Program-made: the position numbers and the translations under genes
Shown here: positions 1 through 6,361 of the stretch, piece after piece
How the letters are laid out: each line of letters starts with the position of its first letter
Numbering within the stretch: position 1 is the first letter of the stretch
The notes under the pieces: model-generated
Database searches by the model: none
Seen by the model: only the letters and a program-made list of their open reading frames with translations
What the model was told of the DNA's origin: nothing
From: Chloroflexota bacterium
Lineage (GTDB): Bacteria > Chloroflexota > Dehalococcoidia > JAUQQI01
NCBI GenBank assembly: GCA_030549955.1
Contig: JAUQQI010000024.1
Coordinates: 1-10,605 of the forward strand
DNA: 10,605 nt
Direction of reading: 5' to 3'

Positions 1-377
1 TTGGTTCCCCTATCCTCGGTCAGAGTCACCGGCAGGCCTGCCCTGCGCACGGTAGAACGCGCTTTGCGGCGCGGCATCAAGACCACGGCCATCTCTACGC
101 GGTCGGCTATCACCTCCACGGCTTCCAGCTGGCGTATGCTGGCTTTCTCCCCGCCGGCCACAACCTGGCTCTGCACCCGGATGGGGCGGTCATGACGGAG
201 CTTAAGGCGGCCGCTGCCGTCGCCCTGGGACCTGTCCAGCTCCTGTGCGGCCCGATCCGCCCGCTGGCCACCCCGTTGATAACGGGAGTCCGGATTCACC
301 CCGAGACAGTCGACCTGCCGGCTCAAGCCGTGATTTTGCTTCCCGACCCTCCGCCACGCCTCAATCCCTTCGGCCAA
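1..377 (-). CDS. Left-edge open frame, minus-strand reading (strand undecided, partial)
   Basis: The antisense frame, codon-aligned with the plus reading, is open from about 575 down to the left edge. A possible TTG start lies at 377-375, preceded on that strand by AGGGGA about 5 nt upstream; GTG codons at 299 and 176 are alternatives. The predicted protein has ordinary amounts of Val, Glu, Asp and Lys, with strand-like segments such as RPIRVQSQVV and LEAVEVIADRVEMAVVLMP. Its codons favour G in the first position, as in the clear genes here. Against it, the N-terminal half is rich in Arg and Gln, and a 377 start would leave only about 43 bp between divergent genes. I recognise no family, and the C-terminus lies outside the window. 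It excludes the plus-strand reading. Confidence 0.3.
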   Translation of the reverse strand, partial: MAEGIEAWRRVGKQNHGLSRQVDCLGVNPDSRYQRGGQRADRAAQELDRSQGDGSGRLKLRHDRPIRVQSQVVAGGEKASIRQLEAVEVIADRVEMAVVLMPRRKARSTVRRAGLPVTLTEDRGT

Positions 378-389
378 CCGGTCCCCTAA
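3..389 (+). CDS. Left-edge open frame, plus-strand reading (strand undecided, partial)
   Basis: The frame is open from the left edge to a TAA at 387-389, giving at least 128 residues. The supporting argument is layout: it stops 31 nt before the next gene, whose ribosome-binding site lies in the gap, as in an operon. Against it, the translation is very rich in His and Pro (about 14 His in the first 65 residues), has no Glu in that stretch, and matches no family I recognise. First codon positions favour C over G, unlike the clear genes in this window. The codon-aligned antisense frame is also open and has a more protein-like composition (see the minus-strand entry). At most one of the two readings can be right. 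No function is proposed. Confidence 0.3.
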   Translation, partial: GSPILGQSHRQACPAHGRTRFAARHQDHGHLYAVGYHLHGFQLAYAGFLPAGHNLALHPDGAVMTELKAAAAVALGPVQLLCGPIRPLATPLITGVRIHPETVDLPAQAVILLPDPPPRLNPFGQPVP

Positions 390-420
390 ATAAGCGCATT
401 CTTTAAGGGAGGTGGTTCCT

Positions 421-1059
421 GTGACCGGATTTAAAGGCTGGAAGGGTCTGGCAACTTTGGCTGTCGTGGCGGCCTTAAGCCTTATGGTTCTGCCCGGTAC
501 GGCCCTGGCCCACGAGCGCCGGGTCGTAGCTGGCAAATATCAGTTCATTGTCGGCTTTCTCAGTGAGCCGGCCGTTCAGGGCCAGCTCAACGGGGTCGAC
601 CTGCGGGTAACCAATACCGAAACGAACCAGCCGGTTACCGGCCTGGAAAAGACCCTAAAGGTTCGGGTCCGGGCCGGAGGCGGGCCGGAGAAGGAGTTTG
701 CGCTTCAGCCCCGGTTTAACATGCCGGGGGCTTACGCGGCCTATTTTATCCCGAGCCGTCCGGGCGGCTACGTTTTTACCTTTGTGGGAACGATTGACGG
801 CCAGCAGGTCAACGAGGTGTTCGAGTCCGGGCCCGGCCGCTTTGACGACGTGAAGCCGGCCGATGAGCTGGCGTTTCCGCCGGTTGCGGCCCTGGACCCG
901 GCCCAGGTTAACCAGGCAATTTCGGCCCTTGACCGCCGAATTGCCGACCTGGAGGGGACCGCGGGTCGGCTGATGGCTCTGGCCGCGGCCGGGCTTGTGC
1001 TGGGCCTGGTCGGGACCGGCCTGGGGGTCATCGGATTAGTGAGGGGCCGGAAAGGCTGA
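421..1059 (+). CDS. Secreted, C-terminally anchored protein of the copper module (function unknown)
   Basis: This 212-residue protein is predicted to be exported. It has a positively charged start, a hydrophobic core (about residues 10-27) and an ALA|HE signal peptidase-type site after residue 30. The mature part (31-150) looks like a beta-sandwich. A short coiled-coil-like stretch (about 160-180) leads to one membrane helix (about 183-205) and a basic tail, so the domain probably sits outside the membrane on a C-terminal anchor. The GTG at 421 is preferred because GGGAGGTGG (407-415) lies about 6 nt before it; an upstream GTG at 412 falls inside that site. The predicted mature first residue is His, as in CopC. 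Similar hypothetical proteins occur beside copC genes, but I know of no biochemical function. A role in periplasmic or extracytoplasmic copper handling is inferred from the neighbours. Confidence 0.82.
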   Translation: MTGFKGWKGLATLAVVAALSLMVLPGTALAHERRVVAGKYQFIVGFLSEPAVQGQLNGVDLRVTNTETNQPVTGLEKTLKVRVRAGGGPEKEFALQPRFNMPGAYAAYFIPSRPGGYVFTFVGTIDGQQVNEVFESGPGRFDDVKPADELAFPPVAALDPAQVNQAISALDRRIADLEGTAGRLMALAAAGLVLGLVGTGLGVIGLVRGRKG

Positions 1060-1063
1060 CCGA

Positions 1064-1243
1064 ATGCTTGCCGGCGTGGTTTTGCGACTGATGAGCGGGG
1101 GGCCGGTAGCCCCGGCCCCCCTCCACGCCGAGGGGTTCTCGTGGGACGAAGCTCTGCTCTTCGGCTTCATAGCCGTCCTTGTCATCGGGGCCGGGGTCCT
1201 TATCTTCAGCCGGGGCGAGGAGGACGATGGGCGGGCGGATTAA
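1064..1243 (+). CDS. Small single-pass membrane protein, 59 residues
   Basis: This short gene fills the gap between the secreted protein and the CopC/CopD fusion. It starts at an ATG 4 nt after the preceding stop, with GGAAAGG about 8 nt upstream, and ends at TAA 1241-1243, inside the next gene. The protein has a short N-terminal segment, then one clear membrane helix (roughly residues 29-49, core LLFGFIAVLVIGAGVLIF), then an acidic tail (SRGEEDDGRAD). Its 17-nt overlap with the next start means its 3' end carries that gene's GAGGAGG ribosome-binding site, a usual sign of translational coupling. It contains no Cys and one His. I recognise no family. Small one-helix proteins in such operons are often subunits or assembly partners of membrane complexes, so pairing with the CopD fusion is plausible but inferred. 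Confidence 0.7.
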   Translation: MLAGVVLRLMSGGPVAPAPLHAEGFSWDEALLFGFIAVLVIGAGVLIFSRGEEDDGRAD

Positions 1244-3326
1244 GGTCTTGCTGGGTGTCCTGCTGGCCCTGATGCCGGTCGGGGTCGCCTTTGCCCACGC
1301 GAATCTCCTCCGGTCGGAGCCGGCGGCAGGTGCCCGCCTCGACGGGTCCCCGCAGGAGATCCGCCTCTGGTTCTCGGAGCCCATCGAGCCCGCCTACACC
1401 CAGGTTCGGCTTCTCGACAGTTCCGGCCAGTCCCTCCCGACCGGCGACCTCCGGGTCCTGCCTGGTGACGGCACGGCTGTAGCGGTTGGTGTGACCTCGC
1501 CCCTCGGGCAGGGGATATACACCGTGGCGTGGCGGGCCATGTCCCGGGTTGACGGTCACATAACCGAGGGGTCCTTCAGCTTCGGGGTCGGCGTGGCCCC
1601 GCCCCGGACCGGGTCCGTAACCGGGGCTGCCGGGAATCCCCTGGAAGCGCCGTTAAGGGCGGCAGTCTTTATTCTGGCCGCCTCGCTCGTCGGCGGGGCC
1701 TTCTTCTGGCTCCTGGTTCAACGGGCCGACTGGCCTGAAACCGTCGCCCTGGGGGTTGCCCTCGGCCTGCAGCTAGCGGTTCTCCTCTGGACCCTGGTCT
1801 GGGGGGTGGCCGCCGGCGGCCCGGAGCGCCTCTTCGAGACAGTTTTTAACACCCAGCTCGGGCGGGTCTTCATTGCCCGGAATGTCTTTGCCCTTGGGCT
1901 GGTACTTTCGACCCTTTGGGGGCCCGTCGCCCGGCTCGGAATCGGGATTGCGTTCCTCGGAACTATAAGCCTCGGTTCTCACGCCGCGGCCACTGTTGAC
2001 CCGCTTGCGGTCTTTATCGACTGGGCGCATCTGGTCGGGGCTGCGGCCTGGGCCGGGGGCCTCATGCGGCTGGCAGTCTTTGCCTGGTCCGGCCGTGGAC
2101 AGAAAATCGACTGGGGCCAGGTTGTCGGGCGGTTTTCGAACCTGGCGATGGTCGCGGTCGCAGTTATCGGCCTGACGGGCCTTTACCGGGCCTGGCAGGA
2201 GCTGGGAGAACTCCCGGCCCTTATTGACACGGTCTGGGGCCGCTTGCTGCTTGTAAAGACAGCCGCCGTCGGCCTTGCCCTGCTCCTCGGGATTTTTCAT
2301 CTCGTCCGCTGGCGGATGCGGGCTGGGGCCCCGCTGGGGCCGGTCCGGTTGAGCCTTGGGGCCGAGGCCGCTCTGCTTGGGGCGGCGCTGGTTGTAAGCG
2401 GGCCACTGACGTTTAATCCGCCGGCCCGGACTGAACTGCTTGAGCGGCCGGTCCGGCTGGCGGGTCAGGCTGGAGAGTGGGGTTATGAGCTTGAAATCCG
2501 GCCCGGCCGGGTTGGGGATAATGAGGTGGTCGTGCGGGTGCGGCCGCCGCGTCCGGATGCCCGGGTTCAGGCGGTCTTTGTCCGTTTCCGGATGACCGAC
2601 CACGAGATGGGTGAGGTCGAGGTAGTTCCCGACCCGGCCGGCCCGGACGAGTTTGCCGCCCAGACGTCCCAGCTTTCCATGGTTGGCAACTGGGAGGCCC
2701 GGGTTATTATCCGCCCTCAGGGCGATTACGACCGGATCGGGCGGGCGGCTTTCCAGCTGAAGGAGCCGGCCCTGCCGGTTGCGCCGGGACCGCCGGTACC
2801 GCCCTGGATGCTGGGAACCGCAGGCCTTTGGACATCCGGCCTCCTCATTATCGCTACATCTTTGCTGGGTCAGAAGTCGGGAACCGAGCGGCGGGCGCTG
2901 GCCGGCCTGCTCCTTATCCTGGCCGGGTCGGCGGTATTTTTCTACTTTGCGAACCGGTCGGAGGCCAGCCTTCCGGGCCTGGGCGAGCAGGTGCCGCTTG
3001 TCAATCCGGTTCCGGCCGATGAGGCTTCGCTCGCCCGGGGTCAGGCCCTTTACCAGGCGTACTGCGTCTCATGCCACGGCCCGCAGGGGCGTGGCGACGG
3101 GCCGAATGCCGCCTCCCTGCCGGTGCCGCCAGCCGACCTGGCTGTCCATGTACCAGCCCATAGTGATGGGGAACTCTTCCGATTCATTGCGAACGGCCTG
3201 CGGGGCACGCCCATGCCAGCCTTTAAGGACAGGCTGAGCGAGGAGGAGATCTGGCATCTGGTCAACTATATAAAGACGTTTGGCCGTTACGAGACCAGCT
3301 ATGCGCCGAACCGGGCCGGCGACTGA
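1227..3326 (+). CDS. CopC-CopD-YtkA-like-cytochrome c fusion protein
   Basis: This 699-residue membrane protein has four parts. A signal peptide (1-23) ends AFA|HANLL, giving mature His24. The CopC beta-barrel (24-123) carries D109 and H111 in the VDGH motif; with the N-terminal His these are the known CopC copper(II) ligands. A multi-helix CopD region (about 140-400) includes WAHLVGAAAWAGG with H268. A YtkA-like domain (about 410-515) has RMTDHEMG (M456, H459, M461) and LSMVGNWEA. Two more helices (about 527-546 and 555-577) lead to a class I cytochrome c domain (595-690) with CVSCH (C613, C616, H617) and a likely axial Met663 in TPMPAF. CopC/CopD proteins bind and import copper. A covalent haem c domain suggests that copper movement is linked to electron transfer, perhaps Cu(II) reduction or oxidase maturation; that is inference. 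The start is ATG 1227 with GAGGAGG just upstream; a further-upstream start would spoil the signal peptide. Confidence 0.9.
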   Translation: MGGRIKVLLGVLLALMPVGVAFAHANLLRSEPAAGARLDGSPQEIRLWFSEPIEPAYTQVRLLDSSGQSLPTGDLRVLPGDGTAVAVGVTSPLGQGIYTVAWRAMSRVDGHITEGSFSFGVGVAPPRTGSVTGAAGNPLEAPLRAAVFILAASLVGGAFFWLLVQRADWPETVALGVALGLQLAVLLWTLVWGVAAGGPERLFETVFNTQLGRVFIARNVFALGLVLSTLWGPVARLGIGIAFLGTISLGSHAAATVDPLAVFIDWAHLVGAAAWAGGLMRLAVFAWSGRGQKIDWGQVVGRFSNLAMVAVAVIGLTGLYRAWQELGELPALIDTVWGRLLLVKTAAVGLALLLGIFHLVRWRMRAGAPLGPVRLSLGAEAALLGAALVVSGPLTFNPPARTELLERPVRLAGQAGEWGYELEIRPGRVGDNEVVVRVRPPRPDARVQAVFVRFRMTDHEMGEVEVVPDPAGPDEFAAQTSQLSMVGNWEARVIIRPQGDYDRIGRAAFQLKEPALPVAPGPPVPPWMLGTAGLWTSGLLIIATSLLGQKSGTERRALAGLLLILAGSAVFFYFANRSEASLPGLGEQVPLVNPVPADEASLARGQALYQAYCVSCHGPQGRGDGPNAASLPVPPADLAVHVPAHSDGELFRFIANGLRGTPMPAFKDRLSEEEIWHLVNYIKTFGRYETSYAPNRAGD

Positions 3327-3350
3327 GGCCCGACCGGGGTTTCTGGCCGC

Positions 3351-4142
3351 TCAGGATTTTCGACGGAGTTCCAGCAGGCCGGGGGACGGCCCTGCCGCCT
3401 CGGTATACCATTCGACCTGAAGGTCCCTGGCCAGGGCTTCGGCCCCGGGGGTCATGTCCTGACCGATGACAACGGCTATAGCTCGGAGTTTGGCGGCTCC
3501 GAGGGTTTCGGCCCGTTTGTGGGCGCGGCGGACATCACCAGAGTCAACTATTCTGGAGACCTCAACAACGAGCACCGTATCGGCGGCCGGAGGACGTCCG
3601 GGCCACCACACAATATCTGCCAGCGCCGGGTCCGACTCTTTATCGGGTTCAAGGGCCGCCTGTTCAAGGGCCGCATTGATCCGGTCGAGGACTTCGGGTC
3701 GGGTTCTGGGACTTCCGCCCCAGCCCGGACCCAGCAGACGAGCCGCCCTCAAGGAGATTTCCTGTTCGTAATGCTCTCCTTCCCGACGGCCGGCTTCGCC
3801 TCGCTGCCAGTCTACCAGTCGGCCCACTTCGCCGGCAAGACGGGTGACCTCACGGGTCAAGGCCCCAATCTGGTCCTCAACCCGCTCAGCCAGCGACCGA
3901 ACATGTGCCCCAAGCTGGTCCAGACTGCCCGTAAGGGCCCCAATCTGGTCCTCAACCCGCTCCACCCGGCCGGTGAGGGCCTCAATCTGTGCCTCGACTC
4001 GAGCAAACTGCTCTTCGGTCCTGAGCTGGAACTCTAAAAGCCGAGCCTCAAGCTCACCAAGGCGCTCGGCAGCCCGCTCCTGGGCCCCAGCCAGCCGAAC
4101 CAGTGCATTCTCCAGTCGGTCAACCCGTGCTTCAAGTGTCAT
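3351..4142 (-). CDS. Coiled-coil protein with PD-(D/E)XK nuclease-like C-terminal domain (DUF3782-like)
   Basis: This 263-residue soluble protein starts at ATG 4142, with GGAG about 8 nt upstream on the minus strand. Residues 1-115 form a heptad-type coiled coil with repeated units such as RVEDQIGALT, followed by WQRGEAGRREG. The C-terminal half (about 125-255) has ADIVWWPG, then VLVVEVS, then VDSGDVRRAHKRAETL, the pattern of the restriction-endonuclease-like families usually filed near DUF3782/DUF3782-like. The usual E-x-K of PD-(D/E)XK nucleases reads E-V-S here, so activity is doubtful; many family members share this change. Such genes are common and often multicopy in cyanobacteria and Chloroflexota, with no settled function. 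It is convergent with the copper module (24 bp between stops) and divergent from the ETF operon, and nothing links it to either. Confidence 0.85.
   Translation of the reverse strand: MTLEARVDRLENALVRLAGAQERAAERLGELEARLLEFQLRTEEQFARVEAQIEALTGRVERVEDQIGALTGSLDQLGAHVRSLAERVEDQIGALTREVTRLAGEVGRLVDWQRGEAGRREGEHYEQEISLRAARLLGPGWGGSPRTRPEVLDRINAALEQAALEPDKESDPALADIVWWPGRPPAADTVLVVEVSRIVDSGDVRRAHKRAETLGAAKLRAIAVVIGQDMTPGAEALARDLQVEWYTEAAGPSPGLLELRRKS
3861..3962. repeat. Exact 27-bp direct repeat, 75-bp period, inside the coiled-coil gene
   Basis: The 27 bases at 3861-3887 recur exactly at 3936-3962, in frame, encoding RVEDQIGAL twice 25 residues apart. A diverged third copy begins near 3978. Identity at the DNA level, not just the protein level, points to recent duplication or gene conversion within the coiled coil. 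Confidence 0.85.
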
Positions 4143-4160
4143 TGTTCTCGCTCCGCCTTA

Positions 4161-4189
4161 AGTCTACCCGATCCGTCGCCCACAGTCAT
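4161..4189 (-). promoter_or_regulatory. Possible weak promoter for the coiled-coil gene
   Basis: On the minus strand, ATGACT (4189-4184) and TAGACT (4166-4161) are separated by 17 nt, each matching the -35/-10 consensus at four of six bases. The -10 lies 18 nt before the start codon, so the leader would be very short. A chance match is quite possible. Confidence 0.25.
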
Positions 4190-4210
4190 GCGGCAGCCTG
4201 GCAGGTTTGT

Positions 4211-4239
4211 TTGACCCGACAGAGGGCCTCCGGTATACT
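4211..4239 (+). promoter_or_regulatory. Sigma-70-type promoter of the EMO-etfBA-coaE operon
   Basis: TTGACC (4211-4216) and TATACT (4234-4239) are separated by exactly 17 nt. Each matches the housekeeping consensus at five of six positions, which stands out in such GC-rich DNA. Transcription would start near 4246, leaving a leader of about 60 nt before the ATG at 4306, which has AAGGGAG (4292-4298) as its ribosome-binding site. Confidence 0.72.
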
Positions 4240-4245
4240 GACGTG

Positions 4246-4261
4246 GGTGATTTTTATCACC
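4246..4261. promoter_or_regulatory. Palindromic operator candidate, GTGA-N6-TCAC (CRP/FNR- or Rex-like)
   Basis: GGTGAT (4246-4251) and ATCACC (4256-4261) form a perfect 6-bp inverted repeat around TTTT. The core GTGA-N6-TCAC is the signature of CRP/FNR-family sites and also fits the Rex consensus (TTGTGA-N6-TCACAA) at its inner bases. It begins 6 bp after the -10 element, on the predicted start of transcription, a position typical of repression. It is too short and has too few Ts after it to be a terminator. Which regulator binds, if any, is not shown. Confidence 0.55.
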
Positions 4262-4305
4262 AGCGTGCCGGCAGTTCGCGCCGACATTGTTAAGGGAGAC
4301 CAGAC

Positions 4306-6336
4306 ATGGACCTGCCGCACAAGGAGTCGTTTTTTAACATCGGCCCCGAGCGCTACCTTAATTACCTGTTTGCCCTTATTGCCCTGGTCTTCGTCGGCTA
4401 TCACATCTACCGGCGCTACCGGATCTGGCGGCTCGGAAAACCCGAACTCCGGTTTGACCGTATTCCCGCACGGGTCAGCCTCATCCTGCGCTACGCCCTG
4501 GCCCAGCTCAAGATGCCGCGGGACCCCTGGGCGGCAGTTGTTCACTACGGGATCTTCTGGGGCTACCTGCTCCTGTTTGTCGCAACGACCCTCGACGGCA
4601 CGACCTACTGGCTTAAAACCCTTACCGGCTATGAGGTTCTGGTTGGGCCGACTTATTTACTTTACAAGGCCCTCATCGGCAACCTGGGCGGCACCCTCGC
4701 CCTTATCGGCCTTCTGGCCGCCTTCTACTGGCGGCTGGTCATCCGGCCGCCGCGCCTTCGCTACCAGACCGAGGATTGGGTAATCCTTGGACTTTTGCTT
4801 TTTAATGTCCTGAACGGCTTCGAGGTCCAGGCCCTGCGCCTCGCCATGACCGACCTCAGAAACCATCCAGAGTGGGCCTACTGGGCCTACGGAAGCTATC
4901 CGCTAGCCGTGATTCTCTCCGGCCTGCCGGACTCGGTCCTGCGGCCCCTCCACTGGGCATCCTGGTGGGTCCATGTTCTGGCATCCCAGTTCGCGGTCGC
5001 CTTTATCGCCTACTCGAAACTTGAACACATCATCTTCGGGCCCCTTAATATCTTCTTCCGGTCCCTCGAACCGCGGGGCACCCTCAAGCCGATCCCCAAC
5101 ATCGAAACCGCCGAAACCTACGGGGCCAACCGGGTCCCGGATTTTACCTGGAAGCAGCTGCTCGATGCCGACGCCTGCATCCGATGCGGCCGGTGCACCG
5201 CAAACTGCCCGGCAAACCTCACCGGCAAGCCCCTTTCGCCTAAGAAAATCATCCTGGACCTTAAGGCCGAGATGGACCGGGCAGGCCCTCTTTATCTGCG
5301 GGGCCGGCAGCCCGACGGACCATCCCTGGTCGGCGACATCACGACCGACGATGAGCTCTGGGACTGTCTGACCTGCGGTGCCTGCATGGAAGCCTGCCCG
5401 ATGGAGATTGAGCACGTCCCCACCATCGTCGAAGAACGCCGCTACCTGGTCCTTAACGAGGGCCGGATTCCCAGGGATGTGGTTAACCTGTTTAATAACC
5501 TGGAGCGGTCGGGCAACCCGTGGGGCTACCCGCCCACGACCCGGGCAGACTGGGCCCGGGACCTTGGGGTCAGGACTATTGCTGAGGACCCCGGCGCCGA
5601 CTACCTGTGGTGGGTCGGGTGCGCCGGGTCCTATGATGAGCGCAACATCCGGATAAGTCGGGCCCTGGCAAGGATTCTTCAGGCGGCGGGTGTCCGGTTT
5701 GCCATCCTGGGCCCCGAAGAGACGTGCACCGGCGACCCGGCCCGCCGGGCCGGCCACGAGTATCTTTATCAGATTCTGGCCCAGCAGAATATCGAGGCCC
5801 TGAATCGCTACGGCGTCCGGAAAATCCTGACCGCCTGCCCCCACTGCTTTAACACCTTAAAGAACGAATATCGGGCCTTCGGCGGCTTCTATGAAGTCGT
5901 CCACCACAGCCAGCTTATTGCCGAGCTGGTTGAAACCGGCCGGGTCCGTCTCGAGCGGCCCGTAGGTCAGCGGCTCACTTACCATGACCCCTGCTACCTG
6001 GGTCGTCACAACGGAGTCTACGACCCGGCCCGCTTGGCCCTGACCCGGCTGCCGGGCGCCAGCCTCGTGGAGATGCGGCTCCACCGCCACCAGGCCTTCT
6101 GTTGTGGGGGCGGTGGTGCCCGGGTCTTTATGACCGAAACCCGCGGCCACAAGCGGGTCAACCACGAGCGAACCGACCACGTGCTGGCCGTCAACCCGAA
6201 TGTGATTGCAACGGCCTGCCCGTTCTGCATGATCATGTTCGAGGACGCCCTTAAAACCCGGAACCTGACCGACCGGCTTGAGGCCCGGGACCTGGCCGAG
6301 CTGGTCGCCGAAAGTGCAGGTCTGAGCCTTAAATAA
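4306..6336 (+). CDS. Membrane FeS ETF:menaquinone oxidoreductase-type protein (EMO/EtfD family)
   Basis: This 676-residue protein has a NarI/HdrE-like membrane part (1-245) with helices near 18-36, 78-96, 122-143, 155-170 and 215-240, and His candidates for haem b (H80, H216, H223). A two-cluster ferredoxin domain follows, CIRCGRCTANCP (C291, C294, C297, C301) and CLTCGACMEACP (C354, C357, C360, C364). Then come two HdrD-like CCG modules: C439, C474 and CPHC (C511, C514), then DPC (C563), CCGGGG (C599-C600) and CPFC (C638, C641). The order matches the EMO proteins of syntrophic fatty-acid oxidisers and mycobacterial EtfD, which pass electrons from reduced ETF to menaquinone. All cluster cysteines appear intact. 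The direct link to etfB and etfA supports this over a heterodisulfide or glycolate/lactate oxidase role. Acceptor quinone and haem content are inferred. Confidence 0.88.
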   Translation: MDLPHKESFFNIGPERYLNYLFALIALVFVGYHIYRRYRIWRLGKPELRFDRIPARVSLILRYALAQLKMPRDPWAAVVHYGIFWGYLLLFVATTLDGTTYWLKTLTGYEVLVGPTYLLYKALIGNLGGTLALIGLLAAFYWRLVIRPPRLRYQTEDWVILGLLLFNVLNGFEVQALRLAMTDLRNHPEWAYWAYGSYPLAVILSGLPDSVLRPLHWASWWVHVLASQFAVAFIAYSKLEHIIFGPLNIFFRSLEPRGTLKPIPNIETAETYGANRVPDFTWKQLLDADACIRCGRCTANCPANLTGKPLSPKKIILDLKAEMDRAGPLYLRGRQPDGPSLVGDITTDDELWDCLTCGACMEACPMEIEHVPTIVEERRYLVLNEGRIPRDVVNLFNNLERSGNPWGYPPTTRADWARDLGVRTIAEDPGADYLWWVGCAGSYDERNIRISRALARILQAAGVRFAILGPEETCTGDPARRAGHEYLYQILAQQNIEALNRYGVRKILTACPHCFNTLKNEYRAFGGFYEVVHHSQLIAELVETGRVRLERPVGQRLTYHDPCYLGRHNGVYDPARLALTRLPGASLVEMRLHRHQAFCCGGGGARVFMTETRGHKRVNHERTDHVLAVNPNVIATACPFCMIMFEDALKTRNLTDRLEARDLAELVAESAGLSLK

Positions 6337-6361
6337 ACCTACCGTCGGGGGAGTGGCGCCA

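Noticed and set aside
1773..2603. A 276-codon open frame on the minus strand inside the CopC/CopD gene
   Set aside because: It lies antisense to well-recognised CopD sequence, its product is low-complexity and rich in Pro, Asp, Arg and Gln, and it has no family resemblance. Long antisense frames are expected in such GC-rich genes.
3324..3353. Possible bidirectional terminator between the convergent stops
   Set aside because: TGA+GGCC can pair with GGCC+TCA, but only with a 2-nt bulge and a 14-nt loop, and no T-run flanks it on either strand. It is too weak to annotate.
3861..3962. The 27-bp direct repeats as a CRISPR or mobile-element remnant
   Set aside because: Only two exact copies exist, in frame and encoding coiled-coil heptads, with a diverged third. 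Internal duplication of a protein repeat explains them.
3519..4037. A 172-codon plus-strand frame opposite the coiled-coil gene
   Set aside because: It is codon-aligned antisense to a gene with clear heptads and a nuclease-like motif; its apparent repeats come from the coiled-coil repeats on the other strand.
4246..4261. The GGTGAT/ATCACC palindrome as a Rho-independent terminator
   Set aside because: The stem is only 6 bp, is not GC-rich, and has no T-run after it; its place at a promoter start site fits an operator better.
4903..5844. A 313-codon minus-strand frame inside the membrane FeS gene
   Set aside because: The plus-strand gene has all ferredoxin and CCG cysteines in order. The antisense product shows no domain.
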